Source: Haemonchus contortus
Taxonomy: Eukaryota; Nematoda; Chromadorea; Rhabditida; Trichostrongylidae
Assembly: GCA_000469685.2 (NCBI GenBank)
Contig: LS997567.1
Coordinates: 25,118,155-25,182,154 of the forward strand
Reading direction: 5' to 3'
Length of the DNA stretch: 64,000 nt
Position numbers and translations under genes: made by a program. The notes beneath the pieces were generated by a model, which saw only the letters and a program-made list of their open reading frames with translations, was not told the DNA's origin and did not search any database. Shown here piece by piece: positions 51,890 to 62,210 of this stretch (its first letter is position 1; every line of letters starts with the position of its first letter).

Positions 51890-52395
51890 CTTAGCCATTC
51901 AGACATGCAGCAGTGCCGTTGAACTATCAGTTACATATAGATGTTTATACAAATGGTAATTGAAAAATGATGAAGGCTCCGACGCAAAACTCCGTCGACC
52001 AGTAGGAAATTTTGGCGACAGTTTTCGGACCATACAAGCCGACATCTGATGGTAGTGACGAGAGCATGTGGTAGATCGACAGGACGCCTCCCCTTTGGTA
52101 GGCGGATATTTCCCCGAGCGAGTCCTGGTCCTTGAACTAAATCTGATATTTTCAGCATGGGTGTTCAGCAGCTCGGAACACGTGTCCAACCCCTTCTGAG
52201 TTGAGCAGGCGACAAAGCAGTCGTCTATATAACGGCAACAGAGCAAAGGACGGCGATCCAAACGGGCCTTTCTACTTTTGACATGTAGACAACGGCTGGC
52301 ACTGGTGCCAGCCGCTGGCCCACGGCTAATCTCCTGACTTGCCTGAGTACTAACACCTGAATAGAGAGCAGTCAAGGCATTCCTTGACCAAAGTG
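51890..52395 (-). pseudogene. Penelope-like reverse transcriptase fragment, minus strand
   Basis: On the minus strand CRYIDDCFVACSTQKGLDTC carries an intact catalytic YIDDC motif, preceded by LDRRPLLC. It is almost the same as the plus-strand copy at 53,760-53,870. The upstream RGLAMGQRLAP-type block lies in another frame, and downstream residues decay into TRTRSGKYPPT. It faces the plus-strand copy across the palindrome at 52.4-53.2 kb. Confidence 0.8.
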
Positions 52396-53229
52396 CTTTA
52401 TGTGCTATGTCCAACCAAACCCTGTTTAAACGGCGGTACTGCCTTTTGTATTCCTACTCTGATGGTCGCTTGTGAAGGGTCCCATCCCCTTGGTGGGCTC
52501 GCGTGATGGCAGCGTCCAGATTTCGTGGCATAAGCACGAACTTGCCTTCCCTAGCGCTTACCGAAATCTCGATGTTTTTGGCGTTCGAAAGATCTTGAAG
52601 CTCGTCAAGCCTTCGCTTTTGCGCTGCGGTGATGTTGGAAGTGGGTGGCCGGTGGCTATGCCGCTTCAGAAATGAGAAAGCAGACGTCGCAAAAATGCGG
52701 AATTTTACATCGACGGCGGTATTTGGGTCCGGTGGTCTTATATAGACGACTGCTTTGTCGCCTGCTCAACTCAGAAGGAGATGGACACGTGTTTCAAGTA
52801 ACGGCAACAGAGCACAGGCCGGCGATCCAAACGGATCATGAACAGCCAGCAAGCCGCGATCCCTTTCTCTCCCCTTTTCTTCAGACCACCGGACCCGAAT
52901 CCCGCCGTCGATGCAAAATTCCGCCTTTTTGCGACGACTGCTTTCTCTTTTCTGAAGCGGCATAGCCATTAGCCACCCACTCCCAACATCACCGCAGCAC
53001 AAAAACGAGGGCTTGACGAGCTTCAAGATCTTTCGAACGCCAAAACATCAAGATTTAGGTAAGCGCTAGGGAAGGCAAGTTTGTGCTTATGCCACGAAAT
53101 CTGGACGCTGCCCTCACACAAGCCCACCAAGGGGATGGGGCCCTTTACAAGCAACCATCAGAGTAGGAATACCAAAGGCAGTGGCAGTACCGCCGTTTAA
53201 ACAGGGTTTGGTTGGACATATCACATAAA
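52395..53229. repeat. Palindrome of two 345-bp arms between inverted Penelope copies
   Basis: Arms 52,395-52,738 and 52,884-53,229 are inverse copies with scattered differences (shared GTCCAACCAAACCCTGTTTA, CGTCCAGATTTCGTGGCATA and CTTGAAGCTCGTCAAGCC). The 145-base centre contains another piece of the catalytic region (TATAGACGACTGCTTTGTCG, encoding IDDCFV). The arms are therefore Penelope 5' sequence duplicated head to head, an arrangement known to be frequent for Penelope-like elements. Confidence 0.85.
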
Positions 53230-55060
53230 GCCGATTCACCTAAATCACTAATCACACGTTTGGAGTGTGACCTCCCAGTCTGCCCAGCTATGTCCTTATA
53301 AAAACGCATGAACTTCCACCTAACACCCTGTCGTCTCTCGATCCCTCGGGCTTCGAAGTTCGCCCCATCATAAGCAACGTAGGAGGTCCTACCGATAAGA
53401 TATCATGCCTGCTGAACCTCGTGTTGACCTAATTATTAACATTTATCCCCGCTCACCTCAGCGACACCAGGAGCTCCCTGATCAACTGCGGGAGACTCGC
53501 TTCAGGAGAAATCAGGTCATAGAATCATTTGATGTGAACTCTCTCTACACAAATGTGTCGAATGGGGACGCCATGCAGGCCACTCACGAGCTTTGGAATG
53601 AACATGCGGGGTCGATAAATATGCCTCTCTCTCAGGTGATGACTTTGGTCAAGGAATACCTTGACTGCTCCATATTCAGGTGTCAGTACTCAGGCAAGTC
53701 AGGGGATTAGCCATGGGCCACCGGCTGGCACCAGTGCCAGCCATTGTCTACATGTCAAAAGTAGAAAGGACCGCTTGGATCGCCGTCCTTTGCTCTGTTG
53801 CCGTTATATAGACGACTGCTTTGTCGCCTGCTCAACTCAGGAGTTGGACACTGGTTTCGAGCTGCTGAACACCCATGCTGAAAATACCAGATTTATACGG
53901 GAAAAGCCCGAAGTCACGTGGCTGCCTTTCCCCAACATGCAAGTTCAGCTTGAACGAGGGGTTTTAGGATCGATTGGTACAGGAAACCCACCAGCAAGAA
54001 TATCCTGGTCCACTTCAGGTCGGCGCATCCTCTCAAAATCAAGCAGGCCATCACAGCTAACATGTTCAGGAAAAAGGTCTCATCAGGTGATCGCGAGGTG
54101 GCAGAAGCGATGGTGCTCGCTCAAAAGGTGACCATCACTAATGGATATCCTTTGAAGGAACATTGCCTTCACAGACCCCCCCGTAGCAGACCACATGAGC
54201 ACAGAAGTAAAAGTTCGGAGGGGGTGACTTTTTGTTGCCTCCCCTTCGTATCAGACTCCGCCAGTTCTGACGTGAGACCGGCTCTGCGCAAATGTGGCCT
54301 TGATGACATTGTGCGGGTGGGCGAGGTTCCTCCTACTTATCTCAGGAAAAAAGCTGGTTCAAAATCGTTTGTATGACAGTCTCTGCATAACCCCCAATCG
54401 TGTTATCTGTCCCAACGGGCGAGAGAGGGACTGCATGGCGTCAGGGGAGACCTATTTGAACACTTGCGAGGTCTGCGGGGACGAATACATAGGTGAGATC
54501 GGACGGCCGTTAATATTTAGGATCAAGGAGCACCTAGCTGGTCTAAAGAAACCTAGGCCTGAAACCTCCCCTCGGAGACCATCGTTGGCAATGCCAAGAA
54601 GACGTAGAGTTTGAAGTCTCAGTAAGGATTTTGAACCCATGACCTCCGCGCGCAAAACTTTGGAAGCGTTCAGGATCTGCGCAAAAGACCCCAAAAGTAA
54701 CCGGAAAGACGAATGCCACGTCATAACAAATGAACTCGCTCCTTTCCTCGATTTGTGAGGGCTACAAATGCCACCGGCTCCAAGTCGGGCGTCAGGTCAC
54801 CCGGAGCCCACCCACTGCGGAAGCGTTTAAAAAGCAGTTTGAAATGTGGTCCACATGTCATCTTCTCTATTCCCAAGGTAAGCTCCCAGTTGTGGCTTAC
54901 GAGACCTTTTTAGATATCTATAGGCTTGAGTTAAGTGAAGTCTGAAATGGTGTTCGATATGGATGAATCTCAAATACTTCTCAGCTTCCAGGTTCTGACA
55001 AAGGCGACAACGCCGAAACGTTGGCCGAATCAAGAGTTTTATCATCCTGGCCGAAGGTAT
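53230..55060 (+). mobile_element. Penelope-like element, plus-strand copy
   Basis: Begins at the palindrome edge and ends near SDKGDNAETLA-like sequence at about 55,030, the usual C-terminus of Penelope proteins. It encodes reverse transcriptase followed by GIY-YIG endonuclease. No LTR-like direct repeat is evident on the right. Confidence 0.75.
53300..54730 (+). pseudogene. Penelope reverse transcriptase plus GIY-YIG endonuclease, frameshifted
   Basis: In order across frames: RPIISNVGGPTDKISCLLN, FDVNSLYTNVS (motif A), YFRQVRGLAMG-like sequence, LDRRPLLCCRYIDDCFVACS (motif C), FELLNTHAEN and FRKKVSSGDREVAEAM. At 54,440-54,545 comes LNTCEVCGDEYIGEIGRPLI followed by RIKEHLAGL, the GIY-YIG nuclease signature with its conserved arginine and a CxxC lead. 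This is the endonuclease-bearing Penelope type. The RT is telomerase-like and the nuclease nicks target DNA. At least four frame changes occur, so it is inactive. The window has three Penelope remnants in all. Confidence 0.85.
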
Positions 55061-55089
55061 ACAAAAACACCTTCATACTGTGACGCACA

Positions 55090-55861
55090 CCATGCCAAGA
55101 TTAATCGTAAAGTCGATCATGGTCAATTTCGTGACAGTCAAAGACCAAGTCTTGGGCAATTGTGGCTTGTGCACAAAATATTTTGGCCATCAAATGAACT
55201 TCGGAGACAATGACAACAAAGGTAAAGTCAGCCTACTGGAACGCTGTGATAGACACTATTTGCCATATTACTTGTGGGGCAGAATGCCACAACACCACCC
55301 AATGTGGTACTTAACTACTTCGCACACATTAGAGGGACATACGCTTCACAATGCACAGAGACACATACCCCAAATTGAGTGGCTAAACGGCTCACATTTA
55401 TCAGGACTATTTAACTAGTTATTTATTGAAGACGTTGCATAAGGCAAACGTGGGAGACAATTGCTAACAACACAAAGTAACCAAGTTACAAGACAAAAGC
55501 TTCTCCCTAGCAAGAAGCTTGAAAAGTGCCAACATGGAAGTGGTAAATGCCACATTTGATTTGAGAGATATAAAAGTAGAACCGGCACGGCAAGTAAAGC
55601 TATAACGTTTAATGTTGGTTTTCGGCGACCCCTCCATTATCATCAAGCACTGGAGGATTGTAGTTGCTTGTAGTTGGTATCGCTCTGGTACTGATGACAT
55701 TACTTACCTATGTCTTTGGTCCAGCCGTATTGTTAGCACCCATGATACTAGTGTTATTCATCCTTCCTCAGCTGGTGAAATTAATCGCGCAATTTACGGG
55801 TACGATCCTGTCATCACTCTGGAGTATCGTACGCTGGTTTGCACAAAATCAGCAGCAATAA
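55090..55861 (+). pseudogene. BEL relic F: envelope C-terminal part
   Basis: FIEDVA near 55,424 matches FIKDICYIACGQ of element A. FDLRDIK near 55,560 matches FHLPDLK, and IIIKHWRIVVA near 55,640 matches the TTIRDHWKAAVL segment before the membrane anchor. The anchor itself is open at 55,664-55,861 (VGIALVLMTLLTYVFGPAVL). The 55,080-55,418 ORF is probably ectodomain but I cannot align it firmly. Confidence 0.6.
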
Positions 55862-55967
55862 AAAAGCGTGCCGATAGATCGTGAAGCTACGGCTGTGACC
55901 ACCCATCTTTCCTGCCCAAACATCGTGTTTGAACACTCATTCTTCGTACATTTAAGCCCGACGATCG

Positions 55968-56372
55968 GTGTTACACTTCGAATTCTTACCAGTCGCCTTG
56001 AATCGCACTGTAATTGCTGACTGCTGGAATGACTATGATTTGAAAGAGCAAACCGCTCCCAAGTCATCTTGCGCTTTCTGCGCCATAACGGCAATGTTGA
56101 AGGCCACCTTAGGACGAAGCCACTGGTATTCAGATCAAGTAAGCCGTGCGATGCGAGTAGCTGAGCTACCTCTTTGTAGCCGTTGCCCTTGCGCTTATCA
56201 TGGTGCAACACTGTACACAGCTTATAGCAGTATCTGCCGTATGAGCCGCAACACTGTTCTTTCCTCGTTCGTTAACTACGCCACTAGAGAAGCGCCAGAA
56301 CTGATTCACATAGTGCCACAATACCTCACACCGAAGTACTCTGCTTTCGCCATATCTCTACTTACTGCATAG
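55968..56372 (+). pseudogene. Zinc-knuckle accessory ORF relic after env
   Basis: SCAFC at about 56,070, a frame-shifted GNVEGH, and SRAMRVAELPLCSRC followed by a histidine match SCCIFC, DNRDGH and AKSMQVARLGLCGRCLKPAH of the ORF at 3,355-3,783. It occupies the same place, about 100-200 bases after the envelope anchor. The third knuckle is not recognisable. Although an ORF of 134 codons is open, the knuckles are spread over two frames, so it is a relic. Confidence 0.55.
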
Positions 56373-56439
56373 CTACACCGACCCTCGTATAACTCCCATT
56401 CCACCGTTGATCGTCTTCAGCTCCTTTCTTTTATTCTTA

Positions 56440-56926
56440 CCTCTCTTCGATTACTCCTTGGCACGCTTCTGCACTTGAGGACCGAACCGATGTCGCCTTA
56501 TGAGTTCCCGTTGAGCCAGCGCACCATTATTCTGCATACCACTACCACGCTGTCTGCGTGGTCGTTCGTTAACTTATCGTTTTGTTCAGCACGTGGTCCG
56601 GAACAAGTGCGCTAAAGTGTAGGTGGCCCAACCGACGTCAAGCTGCGTAATTCAATACATCGGTCGGATCGAGTGATACCTACTTTTGTGCTTGTTTGTC
56701 ATGGTATAACATCACTGGGTCGCACTGATGTCGCGTCTACATCATTGTCTTATTTCGTGTGGCTGAGGACTGCACTCAAAGACTACCCCAGCCGGCAGGC
56801 TATTGCTTGGTTGTCTCTGTTTGTAGCTGAAGAACTTATAAATAGCTGTTATAAATAGCTGCTTCATAAAGCTCCATTAAATATGATTGAACCACCACAA
56901 CAGAATTTAGCACAACGGTGCTGCAC
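56440..56926 (+). repeat. Possible 3' LTR of BEL relic F
   Basis: Starts after the zinc-knuckle relic and ends near TGAACCACCACAACAG...TTAGCACA at about 56,926. This resembles the GAACCACC and AACA end of the LTR of element A and GAACCATCCTAACA of element C. Two TATAAATAGCTG repeats (56,838-56,862) precede it. Start unclear. Confidence 0.25.
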
Positions 56927-57739
56927 AGACGGGGATCAAAGGAAGAAATTCTGCCGTGGGTCAATCGTTATTTTTACTCAGGACAGGGCAGCTGGTATAC
57001 AGGCCACTAACTTCATAACTTACAAAGCTTGTGAGTACAGCTAACAAAGTGAATAACCGACCCAGTTGGAATAGTGGGTATTGCTGGCCCGGCCGAGTAT
57101 TCATCTGTAGTTCGATTCCGTAACAAAGTAGGCTTGGTGCGCTACTTGGCACTACCCCGATCCGTTTCTATCTAAATGAAAGGCCATCACAGATCTGATT
57201 ATGAGGCAAGACTCAGCTTTAATTGTTGAAATTTTCGGATAATATTTTGAACCTTGTGGTTAGCTCTTGAAATATCCTAGGTCACTACATGGGTAGTGAA
57301 TGGAACTCATCATGCAGTTATTGAAGTGATGTGTGTCCATGGGATATATAGAAATGAGATGTATATATGTATGCCGTTGTAATGATTTTGTTGTACAAGA
57401 AATAACTGAGAGAACCACGGGAAATTTCTCAATTACTGCAGGGAATTAGAGAGCCATCGTCACGATGGCTGTTTACCGATCATGCCTGTTTTTCTGCCAT
57501 TAGTAATCTACTGGCATCTTCACATTCATTTATCAACCATCAGTACCTTCTCAAACTGAGCATTTGATTGCACTCTTTCAATGGTGAGTGGTTTGAGAAA
57601 GACATCCCGGCGTATCTAGAGAAAACCTTAAGTTTTCAGAAGTTCGACAGGTCTGCGAGCCCTTTCCTCAACTCTACTGCAACAATTCATGACGGCTCTG
57701 ACATAAGTACGTTCAAATTTACTTCAATGGCCTGCTTTT
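56927..57739. other. No recognised content
   Basis: Short ORFs only. The AT-rich sequence shows no repeat shared with the rest of the window. It may be intergenic or 3' flank of the minus-strand exon that follows. Confidence 0.4.
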
Positions 57740-58005
57740 TTATAAAATATCTTCCTCACAGGGTAGAATTACCGATACGTAATCGAACGGTACATAGACC
57801 AGATACTCACCAACATCCTCAGTTTGAAAATAACCAAGTTGTATGCTGTGATCATGGCTGTGACCGTGTCTATGACCATTCACGCTGAACAGTTCTTCAT
57901 ATGGCAAGGGAAGCAGGTCCGGCTTCGGAAGACCATGCTCTTGAGCATATCGAAGGGCTTCGACATTGTAGTCGCGTACAAGATGTAAATCAGCTCGAAC
58001 AGCTC
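57740..58005 (-). CDS. Possible host gene terminal exon with His-rich stretch
   Basis: On the minus strand a good acceptor (TTTTCCTTTACTAG) at 58,006 precedes a frame of 87 codons that ends with TAA at 57,740-57,742. It reads AVRADLHLVRDYNVEALRYA, then LPKPDLLPLPYEELFSVNG, GHRHGHSHDHS, and YLVYVPFDYVSVILP. It matches no mobile-element protein I know, and codon use looks coding. The His-rich HRHGHSHDH could bind metal, but I do not assign a family. A possible donor (GTTG/GTGAGT) at 57,819 offers another end. No upstream exon in phase was found, so it may be a fragment. Confidence 0.35.
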
Positions 58006-58499
58006 CTAGTAAAGGAAAATGTCATACGTACAGTTCTATGCCCACCGATGAAAGAATAAACGAATCAATGCTCCATAATCACAGCCCTACTGCGAACTCC
58101 CAACTGATTACCTCAGTTGCAGTTTTATATGACGATCATCGCTTTCAAAGAATTTATAACTCAAAGCTGGAGTATCAAACAAATACGAATTGAACCTAGA
58201 CCCTTTCGGCAGCTCACCTAGTCAAGGTCGCTGGAGATAAAGATTTCTTAAGAGAGCTACTAAAAGAAAGTTAACCATTGCAGACCAACTTTGTAAGGGA
58301 ATTATAAGATGCACCAGTTGGGTTATGAACGCTAACCGCATTATATGGCCACGATATGTAGCTCATTACGATGGAATCATTCACCGCAGTGTTGGATTAT
58401 CAGAATAAAATAGTTCTTTCTGGATTTGAACGCTGAATCGCTTTGAACGCATCCCGCTCGATATATTTCTTCTAAGCAGAATTATTACTAGTGGTTGAA
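58006..58499. other. Possible intron and upstream sequence of the minus-strand exon
   Basis: A short spliced-looking segment (acceptor TTTCTTTTAG, donor AG/GTGAGC, about 58,215-58,255 on the minus strand) is present. Its phase does not join to the exon at 58,005. Nothing else recognised. Confidence 0.25.
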
Positions 58500-59300
58500 A
58501 ATGACAACGTCCACTTCACTGCAGACCCCACGATGAAAATTCGATCAACCCCCTTTTGGCTGCTTTTCAGGACCAGAAAGTTTTCAATCATAACAATGAA
58601 TTTTCGAGCTTAGCCCCGTGGACCCCAGTGCAAACCCCGCCCACTTCAGAGATTCAGCCACATTCTTTCCATTACCTCCAACCACGCTTTGACCGCATTC
58701 TAGAACGTTTTTGAACAGCATTATGAATTTTTGATCTCAGCCCCGCCCACCTTGGTGCAAACCACGCCCACTCTAGGGTTTTAACCATAGACCTTCTGAA
58801 GCCTCTGTCCACTCTTTTTCCGCATTCTGGAACGTATTTGAACTACGGAGCTACGAGAGAGCTAACTTGGAGCTACGGACTTTGATCTCTGACTACTTAC
58901 TTTCCACGTTGTAAAACGTTTTTGAACAGAGTTACGAGTTTATCAAAAAGGACCCAACAATTGAATGCATGCCCCGCCCGCTGTGGGCGGAGCTTCAACA
59001 TGCTTGTACATGCCCGGCACGCAGAATGTCTTGCACACTTAGTTTACACTTAGTTTAGTTTTTTCTGACCTCCACGCTCCCGTTGAATCGAGCCAAAATC
59101 TTATATGCTAAGTACCGCCCACCGCCGGCGAGTCTCCTTCATTTCACTTGTTGACCCATCCCTCACCTTTGCCAAATTTTCCCGGTATCTGGGCTGTTTT
59201 GAAACCTAATTCGGACATTTCGCTCAAGACGCCGCCTACTGCCGCGCATACCCCGCCCTGTGGGTGGAGCTCCGCTAAGCTCATATGTGCTCTGTTGCAC
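58500..59300. repeat. Diverged tandem repeat region with CCCCGCCCAC and GTTTTTGAACAG motifs
   Basis: Blocks of about 120-150 bases recur, each with an ARAACGTTTTTGAACAG-like piece (near 58,706, 58,826, 58,916) and a CCCCGCCCA segment (near 58,625, 58,741, 58,972, 59,247). They are similar in style to the GGCGGAG-containing subrepeats at 18.6 and 37.5 kb and may be a related family. Non-coding. Confidence 0.55.
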
Positions 59301-60216
59301 TTCACATATAGTAAGGATCATTGATAACGAACAAGGGAAAGAGCCCACGTCCAAAATTCCAGTTGGCTTTCGAATACTCACACATCCTTCAGACGGGCAA
59401 ATTATATGCGCCTATGATCTCCAAATGAAACTTTATTTTTAAGCTACTTGAGTTTTGGGTTTTGGATTGGTTAGTGACTACAGCAACACCCAATTACTAC
59501 TTCTCTAGAGAAAAAACCAAACCAGTTTCAAACTTTGCGGATCATGTTCTCATCCTGTATCCTCAACAGACGTATCATAATGCTCTTATTCGGATGAAAG
59601 GAATAGAGCGTACACGGAATTCCTAATTTAATACCTCAATTTAATTTATAGACCGAAAAGTGTGGGCTATTTTTGCTGTTACTAGGGTGTTTTGTCAACT
59701 TATGCTTGTGAGTGAATGAATTTTGCTTACCGTAGAAGCTATTAAGCTATTCGCGACAGGACCCACACGTACACAATGACACATGTTGTATAGCTTTTCA
59801 TTTTTCTGGACTCATTCTCGGCCAGCCCCCTTTTTAACGAATTGAAGCCTTTTTCACTTCGGAAATACCGATTCACGCTTTCATTGCACTATTCTTCAAC
59901 TTATCTTCCAATTTTCGTCATAATTTGGATTACCCAAAATTATCGTGAACTGTGCATTTGAGCAACAGTTCAAAGCAATTCAACAATCAATTAAATTCTG
60001 TTGATCACAAAAATAGGACACAACCCATATCGGGAAAGGTGCTTCCAAAGATCCTTTCATGTCATTTCGTCAGAGCAGTCGAAAATATTCAGAAATATAA
60101 GAGTATATGCAGAAGATCCTAACAAATAGTAATAATTATTATCCACAGGGGCACTGGCGTAGAAAAGACATTTCACTCGACATCAATATCAGAGAAGTGA
60201 AGGTGTTCATTAAGAT
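59301..60216. other. No recognised content
   Basis: AT-rich, with only short ORFs. I see no repeat shared with other parts of the window. Confidence 0.4.
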
Positions 60217-60702
60217 GTCTGGGAGGTATACATTATTGGACCACCCTCCTTGGAATCCTGCACCCACCTAAGGTCTTGTTCAACACTGTCACTGCTCAGC
60301 CCATGAAAAACTTCAAAAACAATAAACAAGAAAACACGACGAACCATGATCAAGAATAAATCTCGCCCTACCTAATAATTTCCTCGATCCAATATCTTGA
60401 CTCTGACTTATTTCTTTCAGTTCTTTTTTCAGACGTATTGCATTTCTTAAAAATTCCAGGTAGCTTCCAGTATCAACTGCGCCAATGTAGAAACTGCCCT
60501 TTGTTCCGTCAGCAATCTGGAATGATCAAGATATTGCTAAATTCATACATAACCCGACCCTCTCACCTGGTCCGGTGTGGTATGTATTTAGGAAAAAGAA
60601 AGGAATAAGAGGAATGCTAATGACCCAACAGAATACCCAAAAGAGGAGTGTGAAATAGATAAACACATAAACACAAATCACCCGTTGTGCTGTACACTCC
60701 AT
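60217..60702 (-). CDS. Possible host gene fragment with small introns
   Basis: On the minus strand 60,372-60,516 is a 145-base exon-like segment between an acceptor (TGATCATTCCAG) and a donor (TTAG/GTAGGG). It encodes ADGTKGSFYIGAVDTGSYLE, then FLRNAIRLKKELKEISQSQD. Upstream, 60,567-60,702 starts with ATG and encodes a strongly hydrophobic segment (VYVFIYFTLLFWVFCWVIS) ending at an AG/GTGAGA donor. The 50-base gap would be a typical nematode intron, but the phases differ by one, so the pair may be mispaired or mutated. Downstream, a 46-codon ORF from 60,354 to 60,217 begins MVRRVFLFIVFEV. No family recognised. Confidence 0.3.
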
Positions 60703-60734
60703 CCATCATCGTCCGTGGCAACGACCCCGTACTA
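60703..60734 (+). repeat. BEL LTR relic, left piece
   Basis: ATCGTCCGTGGCAACGACC followed by CCGTACTA resembles the first 42 bases of the element C LTR (ATCGTCG...CGACGAT hairpin, then ACTTACTA). The match continues at 61,502 beyond the mariner, so the mariner sits in an old LTR, perhaps a solo LTR. Confidence 0.5.
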
Positions 60735-61499
60735 TTAGGTTGTTCGGAAAGAAATTAAGTTGAGTTCAAAAAATTTTTACTATAAAAACGAAATTAAACA
60801 AGATTCATTCAGAAGATATTCTCCATCACTATCAACGACTTGTTGCCAACGTATATGCGAGAAATGGATTCCTCTTCCGAAGAACCTGACCGGCCGCGAC
60901 TCAAAGTGAGGCAGGACCTCGCAGCACAATTCTTCAATTTTTTCCAAAGTGATTTCCGCGACATGTGGACGGGCGGTCGACGTCGTTTCGACACCTTGAC
61001 GACACAATGCTTAATCCACGCGGTTCAATTGACCTTTGTAGGTGTTCGCCGTAGCTGCCTGACCCGAATCCAGAATTTCAAAGCACACCAAACCTTTGCT
61101 GTTCCATCAGACACAAACCATCACCTTTTTGCCGTGAATATCCGGTTTTGGAGTAAGTTTTGGAGTGTCCCAGGCGTCTAAGCACTTTTTCGCGTTGCGT
61201 TGTCGAAGTAGATCCATTTCTCGCCTGATGTAACGATAGAGTCGAAGAAACCGCTATTCTTGGAGCGACGAAGAAGAATTCCGGCGATTACCACTCGTGT
61301 TGCCCTGTTTGCGTCGCTCAGCTGATACAGTACCCATACCTTTACCTTTTTCTAAAAAAAGTAGACTTAGGTAAAATTACATCAAAAGGTGCACAATAAG
61401 GATCTCTTCCTAATAGACAAAACTATTTCAAAAAAGCTCCTGTAATAGGAGAAAAATAAATGAACAAGTCCAACGCGCATTTCTTTCGGAACAACCTAA
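60735..61499 (-). mobile_element. Mariner, internally deleted, minus orientation
   Basis: Inverted ends TTAGGTTGTTCGGAAAGAAA and complement, with TA at 60,733-60,734 and 61,500-61,501. At 765 bases it lacks over a third of a full mariner. Same family as 16,965-18,082. Confidence 0.9.
60780..61330 (-). pseudogene. Mariner transposase relic
   Basis: On the minus strand frames give ILLRRSKNSGFFDSIVTSGE (first catalytic aspartate changed), KWIYFDNATRK, EILDSGQAATANTYKGQLN, and then at 60,990-60,780 ARPHVAEITLEKIEELCCEV and WQQVVDSDGEYLLNES. The DNARPH block has lost its aspartate (here TARPH). Downstream of EVLPHFES a deletion removes the SPDL region. The N-terminal half is missing. The C-terminal part is the piece that the 17-kb copy has lost, so the two copies are complementary fragments of one family. 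Confidence 0.85.
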
Positions 61500-61501
61500 T
61501 A

Positions 61502-61595
61502 ATATCTCGTTGTTTCACCGTCTGAGACGACACCCTAACTTAGCCCACGCCCTTTAATGATGTGGAGTCAAGAGGACCACCAAGAAGCCGTCTAC
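61502..61595 (+). repeat. BEL LTR relic, right piece
   Basis: ATCTCGTTGTTTCACCGTCT, GAGACGACACCCTAAC, TTAGCCCACGCCCTTTAA and GGAGTCAAGAGGACC match positions 40-130 of the element C LTR with scattered changes. Confidence 0.75.
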
Positions 61596-62210
61596 CACGA
61601 GTAAATGCGGTGGTATCCAAATAGGTTTGAAAAGCCTTACAAGCTCTTTGACGAGAAGAAGTTTGAGAATAAGCACAAATCTTGTGCCGCACTTGCACGC
61701 GTCACGCGCTTCGATACACTTCTCCCTGACAAAAAGGTGTTCAAACGTTCAGGTCCCAGATTGCATGTATATTTCTTACTACAAGTGGAGAGGAAGTTAG
61801 AAGGGTTAGATCGTTACTTGTCGCATATTTCCTCACATATGATCGCTGAACTGGCATCTGTGCCGTCAGAGCGGTATCGCTTATTTTGTAGACAAGAGAA
61901 CAGTATGAAAGCTGATCAGAACACTTTCAGAAGAGGCCTTTCTGAAGAAGTGCTGTTAAAGAGCCACGATTATTCAAGGGACACAGTATGGAAACACTCG
62001 CGTCTAGCTCACGAATGGAAAAAGCTCTGGACTGGTGCTCAGGAGATGTTCGCAGTTTCATGCCTGCTTCCAATTAGCCTACGAGTTTTCCGGCCCGCAA
62101 CTCAGTGGGTCCGTGTATATTGTGTACACAGGGAGAGAAAAGTTTGCGCTCCAAAATATACCACTGCTGCTGCTTCTAAGAAAAAGCTTGTTAAAAAAAG
62201 CTAGGGTTGG
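61596..62210 (+). other. 199-codon ORF of unknown function in a repeated sequence
   Basis: The frame 61,605-62,204 is open and contains FEKPYKLFDEKKFENKHKSC, HDYSRDTVWKHSRLAHEWKK and a lysine-rich end. Its first 200 bases resemble 30,150-30,370, where the same stretch is broken and leads to a VMVWARIS mariner-like block; DEKKF would then be the first catalytic region. No complete transposase motif set is visible here. It directly follows the LTR relic. An element relic is the most likely reading, but the long open frame is unusual for one. Confidence 0.3.

Noticed and set aside
52645..53026. Separate genes in the ORFs of the Penelope palindrome
   Set aside because: They are palindromic mirror translations of the two arms and carry no domain of their own apart from the IDDCFV fragment in the centre.
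58500..59300. Telomeric or centromeric satellite
   Set aside because: The repeats are too diverged and too few, and similar blocks occur as dispersed repeats elsewhere in the window.
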